Source of the DNA: Primula veris
Lineage: Eukaryota > Streptophyta > Magnoliopsida > Ericales > Primulaceae
Assembly (NCBI GenBank): GCA_963682055.1
Contig: OY821741.1
Location: 27,164,711 to 27,228,710, forward strand
Direction: 5' to 3'
DNA length: 64,000 bases
Shown: piece after piece, positions 1 through 10,727 of the stretch
Numbering within the stretch: position 1 is the stretch's first letter
Layout: every line of letters begins with the position of its first letter
Translations under genes and position numbers: made by a program
Notes under the pieces: model-generated
What the model was told of the DNA's origin: nothing
What the model saw: only the letters and a program-made list of their open reading frames with translations
Databases searched by the model: none

Positions 1-356
1 GTCAACTCTGTCTAGCTAGTCTTGCCATTTTAATTGGAACCAAACTAAAGTTACTAATATATATTTTCCATCAGGAGTTTAATTTAGGTGATTGAGGAAT
101 TATAAATCATCTCTCCTACAATAAAGAAGTATCCATCAGGTCCTGCCCCTAGTATGGGAACCTTTCCTAAATCTTCTACAATCTTTCTATCAGTTTCTTT
201 TTCTTTTCATTGAGCTCTTTCAATTTAGGGGGCGATGCTTGACTGCATGCTCTGATCGGCTTAAAACAATGTTTCATTTTAAGATCTTATACTCGCAAAA
301 ATATGTATGAATGATAGTAATAAAATTATAAAGTGGTAAAATCAGGTCGTACACCG
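1..356. other. Unassigned intergenic or repeat sequence
   Basis: No open reading frame of note and no recognisable terminal repeat. A purine run around 228-236 beside GCGATGC resembles the polypurine tract of a retroelement entering from the left, but no partner LTR is in the window, so this stays a guess. Confidence 0.3.
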
Positions 357-477
357 TGTTAGGACCTATTTTATACTGTATGACCCTATAAACGTTTTAA
401 TTGTCATTGTATTAACCAATACCACTTTGTATTTTCATGATAATTAAATGTTTAAAGCTAATGATTATTGTTCTAGT
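357..477 (+). repeat. Truncated copia LTR fragment
   Basis: It begins TGTTAGGACCTATTTTATA, the same 19 bases that open the LTR at 14251, and weaker similarity continues for about 100 bp. It is cut off at 478 where another copia LTR begins. It is therefore a relic of the family at 14251-31110, or a close relative, into which the next element inserted. Confidence 0.5.
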
Positions 478-660
478 TGTTAGAATCGAAGGATTCTATA
501 ATGAAAGACATGAGAATCACCAAAGTAAAGAAGAGAGAAATATATGTGTATGTAAAGTGATCTTGGTTTTACAATAGAAAACAAACTATATGTACATGTG
601 TGTAGAATAACTAAAATACCCTCTATATTAATATAGCTAATATATATATATATATTAACA
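478..660 (-). repeat. 3' LTR of copia element 1
   Basis: A 183 bp segment that starts TGTTAGAATC and ends ATTAACA on the plus strand, with the TG...CA ends expected of an LTR. It lies directly beside a polypurine tract (661-671, read on the minus strand as TTTGAGGGGGA). The 5' copy is outside the window or destroyed, so the ends rest on the TG/CA rule and the tract. Confidence 0.7.
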
Positions 661-671
661 TCCCCCTCAAA

Positions 672-872
672 CTCGCAATGGTATAGCTGAATCATCGAGA
701 GTTTGTCAATAAAAAACCGATGTCGCTGAATATATAGTATGAGCCTTTGTAAAGAAGTCGACAATCTGCATAGAAGACAAAACAAACGGCAATCCAATCG
801 TCCCACGCTGACAGTGAGGACGAGTAACGTGAAAATCAATCTCAATGTGTATCGTGCGGTCATGAAATACTA
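672..872 (-). pseudogene. RNase H C-terminal fragment of copia element 1
   Basis: On the minus strand the translation carries the copia RNase H tail: FHDRTIHIEIDFHV, then QIVDFFTKAH near the end (the family pattern is F-H-E-R-T-K-H-I-E-I-D and A-D-x-F-T-K). The partner half ends at 7438 with CDNKSAIQIAHNT, so the Athila element entered between the asparagine-threonine pair and the FHDRT motif. Removing the insert makes the two halves contiguous. Confidence 0.8.
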
Positions 873-1902
873 TGATTAGACCATGAAATGGTCATTTTTA
901 TGTGTAAAAATGATATGTATTAGCGTTGTTATGTAAATATTTAGTCTTTTTTAAGCTATGTTTTGTGTTTTTTTTTCGTATTTTTCCGGTTTATTTGCAC
1001 TTGTTTGCATCTTTATAGGAAAAAATATAAAATTAGCACAAAAACAAGACAAAGACGCATGAAGAGTAACAGAGGGACCTAAAGTGAAGATTTCAGAAGA
1101 CAAAGAAACTCAAAAAAAACCCAACAAAGTTCAAAACGGAATAAAACAAGATACAGAAAAGACGATTCTAGAAGATCCAGAATTTGCACTAACTTGACCG
1201 GTCAGGTTAGTTAGGTTTTGAATTTTGAAAAGATAGAGTCAGTTTTGGTTGGGATAACATGATGAAATATCCCCCTATTCCGAAAAATAACACATTCATT
1301 CATTTTTAATCAATTTACATTAATATTTTCGTTATAGAGAGAGAGGAGAAAGAAATAAAAACAAAAACTAAGGATATGTGCACGAATTCTTACTTTTTTC
1401 ATTGTGGTTTGTAAGTTCACTCAGTGTTCTTGCTATATAGCCTTGTTTTACTATCTCTTTAGCCTTATTTTGCATGTTTACTTGCTATTTACATGTTAAT
1501 ATTGCTCTAATATCGTATCTATTGGATGCAAACTAGTTAGAACACATTAGTAATGTCGTAAAAGTTAGTTATTAATTGTTTAACGTCGCATGTTAACGAA
1601 CGTAGATTTATATAAACTGAAAAAGCCTTTAAACCAACCTTAATAAACTGATATTTAGTAGTTTTAAACCCTCAAGGAACGAGCCGTTGGATTGACAACC
1701 CAACCTCTAACCCTCTTCTCGTTGCTAATTAATTGACATCTAATTAGTAAACCCTCGTAAAACTATGTAATGTAACAACCAAACGGGTCCACGGACGATA
1801 ACCTTGGTAGCTTCCCAAGGAAAATACTACTGCTACCCTCGTGCTCCTACGAGGCCTTTTGTTAACTAGGGAGAAACTACATACCGAAAGGGTAGACAGT
1901 CA
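873..1902 (+). repeat. 5' LTR of the Athila-like element
   Basis: About 1030 bp, matching 6461-7437 along most of its length (shared opening TGATTAGAC, shared TGACCGGTCA palindrome, shared end AGACAGTCA). Near the 3' end lies a small perfect hairpin, CCTCGT-gctcct-ACGAGG, around 1838-1855. The other LTR keeps its pairing only through G-T pairs. Confidence 0.82.
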
Positions 1903-1905
1903 TTT

Positions 1906-1923
1906 TGGTGCCACTGTAAGGGA
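1906..1923 (+). other. Primer-binding site of the Athila-like element
   Basis: TGGTGCCACTGTAAGGGA begins 3 bp after the LTR end. Athila elements usually use the 3' end of tRNA-Asp (TGGCGCCGTTGCC...). The first bases agree and the rest has decayed, so this is a degenerate version of that site. Confidence 0.55.
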
Positions 1924-2281
1924 ACCACGGTTGTTCAAATTGATACTTATATTTGTTTTTAATTGTTAGACAGTCATTCACTATAAATTAGCCTATAATA
2001 TTGCCTTTTCATACAGTAGTTATAAATTAGTATAACCCAAAAATCCTTGTTTGCATCAAATTTAATCTGACCTGAACATTTTAGATCTCTCAGACCTGAC
2101 CGGTCAACTTAACCAGTCAAGTCTTTGTATAATTGGTTAATTCGACCAATTACACTCACAATCCACTGACTTAATTCTTATTATGTCATAATAGATACTC
2201 CTAGGTACTTTTACCCGCTCTGTCTGGATCTACACTCATCCACTGGATCTACACACCACAAACACCAACTCATTAGCCACC

Positions 2282-2540
2282 ATGTCTCATCATAGCCACA
2301 ATCTTGAGGAGGAGATACCAGGCGCCCCTGAAAATATGAACGCCCCACATCCTGGAGGAAATATCCACGACATTGAACCAAACCAACCTCTAGAGCAACA
2401 ACCACAACCTTAAAGAGGGCTAGATAAGACAATCCAACATTTTCTCGACCCAATTTTTCCAAAAAGACCCACCGGTATTGTCCTACCAGCCAATGGGAGA
2501 AACTTTGTCGTCCAAGTTTAGATGCTTGCTCGCATTCCCG
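2282..2540 (+). pseudogene. Gag-like remnant of the Athila-like element
   Basis: An ATG at 2282 opens a 43-codon frame (MSHHSHNLEEE...) that stops at 2411. The frame continues in sense with KTIQHFLDPIFPKRP and IVLPANGRNF, which resembles the short conserved stretch seen near the start of Athila gag proteins, then meets another stop. Most of the capsid and nucleocapsid region is missing; the sequence passes straight on to a protease-like block. Confidence 0.5.
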
Positions 2541-2578
2541 TTTTTCGAGGAATGTTTGATTCCAGAGCAAATCAATGC

Positions 2579-2885
2579 TCGCAAACCAACCCTTCATAGC
2601 AACAACCACAACCTTAAGCTGAAAGGCATCGAACCATTCCGAACCAAATTAATAATGGCTAATTCCTATAAGAATGAAACTTGTCTAGGCATCGTTAAAG
2701 ATGTTGTGTGTAGAGTAGGAGATTTCCTATACACTCTAAATTTTGTGGTCATGGATTGGACAATTCTTTAAAGAAAGAATGATAAGTCGATAGTCATATT
2801 AGGTCGACCATTCTTGCGAACAGCTAAAGGTACTCTTGATTACGAGAAAGATACGCTCACTATTAGTGGCAGAGAAAGACCTTGA
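2579..2885 (+). pseudogene. Protease-like block 1 of the Athila-like element
   Basis: The translation contains GIVKDVVCRVGDF, LNFVVMD and, after a stop at 2769, VILGRPFLRTAKG and DTLTISG. This order, with ILGRPFL as the C-terminal protease signature, is typical of the retropepsin of Athila/Tat elements. The catalytic D-T/S-G half is not recognisable here. A second protease-like block follows at 3596. Confidence 0.6.
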
Positions 2886-3580
2886 AAATGAGCATGAGAT
2901 CTAAAAATCCAAGGAAGCATCACACTAACCATGGAAAGGCAGTTCTTACGGAGGTAGATGAGTCTGAGGAGACAATAATTAATGTGAAAAATAATAAGCT
3001 TAAGATGAAAAATAAGCCTTATTGGAGAATTAACAAGAAAACTGTAGAAAAGGTGCCGGAAACACCTAAGGAAGAAGGGGAAAAGCTCAAAGAAGTACCC
3101 CAAAAGAAACCCACAAATATTTCGAACGATAAGAATAGAAGAGTTGTCAAGGACAACAATCCTGTAAGAAGATTTCTCTTCACAGACAAAGAGGATGTGC
3201 GACTCCAAACTTATGTGGCAAAGCTCGTACGAGACGAGATGTCATGTTTGATTAGTAAAGAAAAATTTGACAAGCCATCACTTAAGGAAATAGAGGAGTA
3301 CGTAGATGCTTGTTTTGGAGGTCTTGTGTTAGAAGCCCCATCATGTTTTCCAGTGGAGCATGTATTCAAGACCTATGAAATGGATGAATTGTTTCAATTC
3401 GTAAGGAGAGTGAAAAAAGAGGAACTCAACAGGAGTGTCATGACCGGAGAGGTCTTGCGAAGAGACCCTCGGTATAAGTATGCAGATGAACTGCGAGGTG
3501 TGGAGCCTCATGGGTTACCACTCCACTTGTCAAACTATATGGGGAGGTTTCTCAAGTTGCCATGCAATAGGTCCGTATGA
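2882..3580 (+). CDS. Lysine/glutamate-rich linker ORF in the Athila-like element (unrecognised)
   Basis: A 232-codon open frame. The first 110 residues are very rich in Lys, Glu and Asn. The second half is more balanced (DEMSCLISKEKFDKPS, EEYVDACFGGL, MDELFQFVRRVKKEE). It lies between two protease-like blocks in the gag-pol region and is probably the linker that some Athila elements carry between gag and pol. I do not recognise a domain. It is the longest intact frame in this element, which may reflect chance preservation. Confidence 0.45.
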   Translation: MKMSMRSKNPRKHHTNHGKAVLTEVDESEETIINVKNNKLKMKNKPYWRINKKTVEKVPETPKEEGEKLKEVPQKKPTNISNDKNRRVVKDNNPVRRFLFTDKEDVRLQTYVAKLVRDEMSCLISKEKFDKPSLKEIEEYVDACFGGLVLEAPSCFPVEHVFKTYEMDELFQFVRRVKKEELNRSVMTGEVLRRDPRYKYADELRGVEPHGLPLHLSNYMGRFLKLPCNRSV

Positions 3581-3595
3581 GAAATTGATTATCTA

Positions 3596-4000
3596 ACGGT
3601 GACCATGTTCATATGCGACTGCCCCATGGATAGAGTCTTGATCGATATAGGAGCATTTGCAAATGTAATGCCCGCAAAGATCTTTTATGGACTTGGTCTT
3701 ACTAAACTACATCCCTATGACAACAGAATAATGATGGCCAATGGTCAAAAGTTAGGGAGGGCTCAAGGGTTAGGCAAGGAGCTGAGTTGTTGAATTGACA
3801 ACTTTATATATATCTTAGACTTCATCATCTATGATATACCCCTTGAACAATCTAAGCACCGAATTAACAAAGTCATATTGAGTGCGCCATTCTTAAAGGC
3901 ATCGAAAGCCATCATCAACTACAAGGAGAAAGATGTGACTATACACTATGGAAATAAGTATCTAACTTTCAGGATTCCATATTTTATGGGATGAATTCCG
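3596..4000 (+). pseudogene. Protease-like block 2 of the Athila-like element
   Basis: The translation has VLIDIGAFANVMPAKIF, which fits the retropepsin active-site region (family pattern L-x-D-x-G-A/S-x-N-x-M-P), although the residue after Asp is Ile, not Thr/Ser/Leu. After a stop at 3791 it continues with YILDFIIYDIPLEQ and VILSAPFLKASKA, the counterpart of ILGRPFL. Active-site half and C-terminal half are both visible, unlike in block 1. No reverse transcriptase follows. Confidence 0.62.
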
Positions 4001-6449
4001 TGTTTTCATGACACATCACACCGAAAGCGATCAAGGAGTACCACCGCACTATGCACACCAAACTTCTTCAACATATCACGGAAGGCGAGGAGGATTCTTT
4101 TCCTAAACCTGCCTCTTTCAAGTGTGAGACTCAACACAGATGACATCAACATGAGAAAGATCTCTCGAATCCCGAGGAGGAACTCGAAGAAGATCTTGAA
4201 GAAGAACGTCCATTGGTCATGAAGCATGACGAGGTAGGAGAGGATGTAGGTCCTCCTACTTCCATCTAATTCCACCACCATTCCACCATCACTTCCATCT
4301 ATAAATAACCGTCATTTATTTTTGTATATATTGTCTTGCATTTAGTCCACATGGAGTCTCTTTGGGTTGACCAACTCCGATGTGCTTTACTTCTCCCAAC
4401 AGTGAGGACACTGTCAATTTTAGTTGGGGGGAGTGGATACATCTTCGTTATCTACTCCCGGAAATTGGGAGAATTTTTAAAAAACTTTAAATATACGTGT
4501 TTTTTTTAGTATTTTAAATCCTTATTTGTTTTTTTTAATATATACAAAAAACCCAAAAAAAATAGAAAAACCGAAAAAGTACAAATAAAGTTTGTATCCT
4601 TCTTTTTATCTCCTAATTTGGAGAGTTTTTAGGAGTTTTTAGAGTTTTATAAGATATTTTCTGCCACACTTGTGTTTATATGTTTTTCTAGTGTTTGTGT
4701 TAGACAGCCGCAAGATTTTTGGAGGAATTAATCAAAATTGAGGCATTGCAAACCTGGCCGGTCAACCTAATGCAGATTTGGCTCAGAGGTTATTTTCTTG
4801 AAATTCACCCATTAACTCGGCCTCATTTCCACACAAAAGGTGTATCTACTCTATAACTCCGTTTTTGTTAATTTTGTGAATATTTTGCATGTGTTGTGTT
4901 GAATTGTAAATATTTGTGTTAGGATTTCATGAAAAAAAAAATTGAAAAAAAAACTTAAAAAGAGATAGTTGGAGGGAGTCAAGACAGGTTTATATCTTAG
5001 AGTTGACATTGCCTGACACACTCTCTATAGTAGTTTCTATTTTTTCGAAAGTTATATCGATATAAGTATTAACCAATTAGCAAACAAAGTTGAGTGCACA
5101 ATTAGATACAAACTGAAATAAAGTTTAAAATGAAGTAGACAATCATTTATAAACGTTAAACTAAGCGCAAATTTATGATTAAATCTTGAGTATCAAAAGC
5201 TAGAATCACATAGGGCACTCTTTAGGACTTTTATACACATGATTGTGGGTTGGGGGCCACTATATATGACCTACTTGTAGGATTTCCTACCATGGGTTAC
5301 ATCAGGGTAGTGAGTGATTCGAGAGATCAAATATAGCCGAGTTTCCTAGACTAAGACGGATACCGAAATGGTCGAGTTGGAGTTTGCACGACATCGATAT
5401 TTTTGCATCTTTGACGATTTAGAGTTGTCCCCAATCTTGACTTTGACACACTTATTCGATTGGGAGGAGTTCTATGAGACGACATTTCTTTTGAGCTTTC
5501 GACACGGATTTATGGATTTTTCACGATCATTTTATTTTTATCATTTTTATCGCTTTATTTGGTTAGTCAATAGTATCATGTTGATTAGACATTGAGGCAA
5601 AATCTCGATAGATATTTTTTGAGTTGTACACTGTTTTATTAGGCAATTTCCGTCAAAGAAAAAAAATCAAAATAAAAAAAAGAAGAAGAAAATAAAAAAA
5701 ACGAGTTGAAAAGAAAAGGGAACTATACCCCATCTCTAAAAAAATATGAAAAAAAGAGAAAAAAAAAGAATAGTGACTTGATATGCCAGGAATCTCGTTT
5801 ATTAGGCTAAGTCATATGTTATTACACTTTGCAGTTTCTTTTTATTCTTCTCACATTGAGAAGAGTTGTATTTACCGAACATGTTTATAAGCTCGAGTTC
5901 ATTTAGTTACACATACTAGATATTCCCAAAGGGATACATGATTATTAGAGCATTTAGGCACTTCTATTCTTAGAAAAGTACATCAGTACATTGGATACTT
6001 CTATTTCTAGGAAGTTTTATTTTCGCTATTTGGAGACAACACCGACACCAAGCATTTAAGTTCGAGGCATATTTTCGACATCGACACGTGCCTCCACTTG
6101 GCTGATTCTTCACCGACATAGAAGGCTTGACCATTAGAAGTTTAACGAACATCTAGGTAATTCAATAAGCCATATCAACCCCCGACGAACATCAAGAAGC
6201 CGAAGGAGAGTTTTTGATTGATTGAGTGGTGTGGCAGATGTGTCCGGGGCAAATAGGAGTACTCTATTTAATTGCTAGTTAGTAGTAACTTTAGTTTTTC
6301 TACGACAGTGGTTTATCTTTATTTTTATCGTATTTAGTTTTAGGCTATTTAGTGCACAAAAACCAAAAGGAAATGGAATTTTTGAAAAACAACCGACAAA
6401 CTCTACTTCTTTGTTATCACTTCCAACACTTGAAACGAGCATTGAGCTA
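4001..6449 (+). other. Non-coding 3' region of the Athila-like element
   Basis: After the protease the sequence reaches a GTTGGGGGGAGTGG purine run at 4423-4436, preceded by ACAGTGAGGACACTGTC, which marks the end of the coding part in Athila elements. The next 2 kb has no meaningful frame; the 75-codon frame at 5368 has no recognisable domain. This is the long 3' untranslated region characteristic of this lineage. Confidence 0.6.
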
Positions 6450-6460
6450 GTTGGGGGGTA
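6450..6460 (+). other. Polypurine tract of the Athila-like element
   Basis: GTTGGGGGGTA directly precedes the TGATTAGAC start of the right LTR, as expected for the plus-strand priming site. It fixes the element's orientation as plus. Confidence 0.7.
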
Positions 6461-7437
6461 TGATTAGACAACAAAATGGTCCTTTTTATGTGTAAAAAAG
6501 ATATGTATTATCGTTGTTTTGTTAATATTTAGGCTTGTTTAAGGTATGTTTTGTGTTTTTCTATATTTTTCCTATTTATTTGAACTTGTTTGCATTTTTG
6601 TTGGAAAAAGCAGGGAATTAACACAAAAACAACACAAAGGCACATGAAGACCAACGGAGGGACCTAAAGTGAAGATTTCAGAAGAAATAGGACCTCAAAT
6701 AAAACCCTAACAAAGTTCAAAACGAATTAAAATAAGATTCTAGAAGACCCAAAATTTGTACTAACTTGACCGGTCAGGTTCAATTAGGTTTTGAATTTTG
6801 AAAAGATAGAGACCGTTTTGGTTGGGATAACTTGATGACATATCCCCTATTCCGAAAAAAATAACACATTCATTCACTTTTAATCAGTTTACATAAATAT
6901 TTTCATTCTAGAGAGAGAAGAGAGAAAAATAAATAAAAACTAAGGATATGTGAACGGATTCTTGCATTTTTCATCGTGGTTTGTAAGTTCACTCGTTGTT
7001 CTTACTATATAACCTTGTTTTACTATCTCTTTAGCCTTATTTTGCATGTTTACTTGCTGTTTACATCTTAATATAGCTCTAATCTCGTAAAAGATAGTTA
7101 GAATACATTAGTAACGTCGTAAAAGACAGTTATTAAATGTTGAACGTCGCATGTTAATGAAGATAGATTTATATAAATTGAAAAAGCCTTTAAAACAAAC
7201 TTAATAAACTGAAAAATCCTTTAAAACAACCTTAATAAACAAGCCGTTGGATTGACAACCCAACCGCCAACGCTCTCCTCGTTGCTAATTAATTGCCCGC
7301 TAATTATTAGACCCTCGTAAAACTATCTAATCTAACAACCAAATGGTAGCTTCCCAAGGAAAATACTACTACCTCGTGCTCCTGTGAGGCCTTTTGTTAT
7401 GTAGGGAAAAACTACGTACCAAAAGGGCAGACAGTCA
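6461..7437 (+). repeat. 3' LTR of the Athila-like element
   Basis: About 977 bp. It repeats the left LTR with point changes and small gaps, for example CAACAAAATGG against CCATGAAATGG near the start, and a second copy of an AATAAACTGAAAAA-type stretch near 7190-7225. The right junction passes directly into the RNase H sequence of copia element 1. Confidence 0.82.
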
Positions 7438-8723
7438 ATGGTGTTGTGCGCTATCTGAATGGCACTCTTATTATCACAATACATTGGAGTGGGGAACGAT
7501 ATCAGCACACCCATATTGTCCAACAACCATCGTAACCAAACAATCTCACTGGTGGTGGAAGTCATGGCTCGATACTTTGCTTTGGTCGAAAAGCATGAAA
7601 CGGCATCTTGTTTCTTACTCTTCGAAGAAATAAGAAAATCCCATAAAAATATACAAAATCCAGTAGTAGACTTCCGATCAGTTGAGTCACTAGCCAAATC
7701 TGCATCAGAAAAGGCACGAAGCTCCAGAGACGAGCTAGAAGGGAATGAGAGAATCTGATATAGAGTTCCATGCAGATACATGAGACTAGGAACAAAATCT
7801 TCCCAATGAATAGAAGTGGGGGGTTATATAAACTGATTAACAATATGGACCACATAAGCTATATCTGGTCGAGTAATAGTCAGATATACTAAACTACCAA
7901 TGATGGAACAATACAAAGTAGAGTCACGAAGGGGAATATGATCACTAGGAGTGTTTTGGGAATTAACCTCAAGAGGAGAATCGACCGTCATGGTATCTGT
8001 AAGGCGAGACCGCTCGAGCATATCTGAAGTGTACTTAGATTGAGAAAGGAAGTACCCTCATTGAGAAAATGCAACCTTAATACCTAAGAAATATCTTAAA
8101 TGACACAAATCCTTCATATTAAGGCCATAAGATAAGGTGTGTTTCAACCTCGTAATGCCATCAACATCATCCCCAGTAATAACCATATCATCAACATATA
8201 GTAGGAGCAAAATACGACCAGCAGAAGTGGATCTAACAAAGAGAGCGGAATCATGAGAACTAGTCATGAAACCAAGAGAAGTCACAACTGTCGAGAACTT
8301 TTTGAACCATGCCCGAGGAGCCTGCTTCAATCCGTATATTGCCTTTTAAAGCCTACAAACATGCCCCGGTCTATGAGTTACACCAGGCGGAGGAGTCATA
8401 TACACTTCTTCTCTTAGACCCCCGTTCAAAAAGGCATTATTAACATCCATTTCCGAGATATCCCAACGGTGAATAGATGCAACCGAAATAAGAACACGAA
8501 TAGAAGTCATCTTAGCAACAGGAGCAAAAGTCTCCTCGTAATCCATACCATGCCGTTGAGAAAAACCCTTAGCTACCAAATGAGCTTTGTATCTCTCAAT
8601 AGAACAATCACCTTTGGTCTTGATTTTATAAAGCCAACGAGAACCAATAGATTTCTTACTAGCCGGAAGAGATACTATATCCCAAGTACTAGTTCTATCC
8701 AAAACAAACAATTCCTCAGCCAT
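7438..8723 (-). pseudogene. Reverse transcriptase-RNase H of copia element 1 (interrupted)
   Basis: Minus-strand segments read in order: RT start with TWDIVSLPASKKSIGSRWLY (8346-8723, then FLNGGLREEVYMTPP), the active-site block LLLYVDDMVITGDD (8058-8330, the YVDD box), the C-terminal RT block [18 protein letters not shown] (7824-8021), and RNase H with AFSDADLASDSTDRKSTTG and CDNKSAIQIAHN. Stops and frameshifts separate the segments (at least at 8346, 8058 and 7824). The core motifs of the enzyme are otherwise kept, so decay is moderate. Confidence 0.85.
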
Positions 8724-8771
8724 GGCTTGTTGCCAAAGGGGATCCCAAACTACCTGTGAATGAGAGGTAGG

Positions 8772-9672
8772 CTAAAAAAGAGTATTAATAGAAACTATAA
8801 ATGAAGCGAAAGGCTGAGAATAACACGAATAAGAAAAATCTGATGACTGAGTAGACTTACACTTTCGTTTGGGATAGCGGGGTTGGTACGGATCCGCAAC
8901 CACATAAGGTGCTTGAGTAGGTGTAGAGTGGGACTTAAGATCAACATCACATGTCTGATTAGAATGACTAGAAAAATGCTCACTAGAATATGGTAAATGA
9001 TCAACTATATGATATGGGGAATCAGATGACTCGTCAATACTAAATGGATCAATTTGAACAATATCAGTTTTAGTCATACCGTGAGAATTAGGCAGTATAG
9101 AAAAGAAAGGAATATGCTCAAGAAACGAAACATGACAAGAAACATATAATTTCCTACTAGAAGGATCATAACAACGATATCCTTTCTGTCTCTCACCATA
9201 CCCAAGAAAAACGCATATAGAAACACGAGATGAAAGCTTACTATGCTCTACATGTGTACAAAGAACAAAGCACGTAGAGTCAAACACTCTCAAATGAGAA
9301 TAATTAGGAGTATGACCAAATAGTTTAGCATAAGGAGAAATACCAGCATTATGAGAAGTAGTCTATTAATAAGATAAACAGATGAAGAACTGCCTCCCCC
9401 CAAAATTCACTAGGAACGCTAGCAGATAAAAGCATAGAACGGGCTGTTTCTACAATATGCCAATGCTTATGCTAAGATACACCATTTTGTTGTGATGTAT
9501 CAGTACAACATGATTGATGCAAAGTACCATCAATGGCAAATATAATAGAAAGATCTCTCTTAGTGTATTCACCACCCAAATCTAAACGAAAACATTTAAT
9601 AACAGCACAATGTTGAGTTTTAACATAAGCTTAAACAGCATTGTAAACATCAATAAATTCGGAACGATGTTT
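8772..9672 (-). pseudogene. Integrase C-terminal half of copia element 1
   Basis: Minus-strand translation shows the DE core end (RLDLGGEYT, SQQNGVS, HIVETARSMLL), then the copia downstream block LSSRVSICVFLGYGERQKGYRCYDP and an acidic/serine-rich linker before reverse transcriptase. In-frame stops interrupt at several points. The rightward end at 9672 coincides with the 5 bp target duplication of the solo LTR that follows. Confidence 0.78.
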
Positions 9673-10722
9673 GAATGCTCTCCAAACGAGTTTTTTTCAC
9701 GTAAGGAAATGTTGCAGGAGAACGACAGCAGTTGCATTAAATAACACGTAAATTACCCAAGTTATCGGTCTAGGCACGGATTTAGGCTAGGATTAAATTG
9801 TGTTTTCGAATGCTTTAAATATTACTAAGAGCTTAAATTAAGGGAGAATCATTAGTGGACAAACGTGTAGCGTTTGGCGAATCGTTCTCCCTCTATGAGA
9901 TGAATACCAATGGCTTTTACTACATTTTCACTTTTAGGGCCGTCAATCCTAAGCATGCAACTATGTGTAGAGTTGTTGTGAATAAAACTAACGAGTTGGA
10001 AAGGGTGATAAATCGTTACATGCAACTACCAATTCATGTTAATTCAATTATAGGTTTAGCTTTTTCTCTTTTTTTACTAACTCTAGCTAAGCTACCAACC
10101 AATAAATAACCATCTATGAAGTTAGAGAATTATTTTAACGTTGTTATTACTAACCAACGGATCCAAAACACAAATAAAGTAATAGATAAAGAGAAAACGG
10201 CAAATATCACATAAAATAACCTTATCTAGCAATGGACGGAATTTCCACTATTTTAATGATAAAACAAGTACTTTCTATCTATAAAACGAATATAAGGTTC
10301 TAAAACCAGTACTCTCTGGCCAAAATATATAGGAAAATGTAAAAACAAACCCAAACATCTTATTCTTAATGAAAAAGTCCATGGGCCTGACCGGTCAGGT
10401 CTGTTTCCAAAAGCTTTTGTGGGCGGGGTTTCTCTTAGTTTGTTGGGCTTCACTTGGTCCATTTTGACTTTAGCGAGGATTAATTTCTGAACCTTCATCT
10501 TCTGGTTTCTTCATTTTGTTCATTCTTTGGGTCTTTTTTCGTCTTTGTCTTATTTTTGTGCTAATTCCATGAGTTTTCCTCGAAAAATGTAAACAGGTGA
10601 AAATAAACAGGGAAAAACGCATAATTCACTAACTATCGCTTAAACAAGCTGTAATAGTAACAAAACCATGCTAATAAACATTATTTTAAACCATAAAAAG
10701 TACCATTTCACGGTCTAATCTT
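9673..10722 (-). mobile_element. Solo LTR of the Athila-like family
   Basis: On the minus strand it opens AGATTAGACCGTGAAATGG, the counterpart of TGATTAGACCATGAAATGG at 873, and carries the same TGACCGGTCA palindrome (near 10390). It is flanked by TGTTT at 9668-9672 and 10723-10727, a perfect 5 bp duplication. Excising LTR plus one TGTTT rejoins the copia integrase frame through LMKHRSEF. The terminal dinucleotides are no longer TG/CA. At 1050 bp without an interior it is a recombination product. Confidence 0.85.
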
Positions 10723-10727
10723 GTTTC

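Larger units (their letters stand above)
873..7437 (+). mobile_element. Athila-like Ty3-gypsy element, non-autonomous
   Basis: It is bounded by two roughly 1 kb direct repeats that open TGATTAGAC and close AGACAGTCA. A primer-binding site resembling the tRNA-Asp type (TGGTGCCA start at 1906) follows the left repeat and a TTGGGGGG polypurine run precedes the right one. The interior holds decayed gag-like and aspartic-protease-like segments but no reverse transcriptase, RNase H or integrase, so it could move only with help from a relative. It sits inside the RNase H of copia element 1. I could not find a clean 5 bp target duplication. Confidence 0.82.

Noticed and set aside
480..863. 127-codon minus-strand open frame
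   Set aside because: It crosses the LTR boundary and polypurine tract of copia element 1; the meaningful reading is the RNase H tail in another frame.
8469..8759. 96-codon plus-strand frame
   Set aside because: Antisense to the copia reverse transcriptase on the minus strand.
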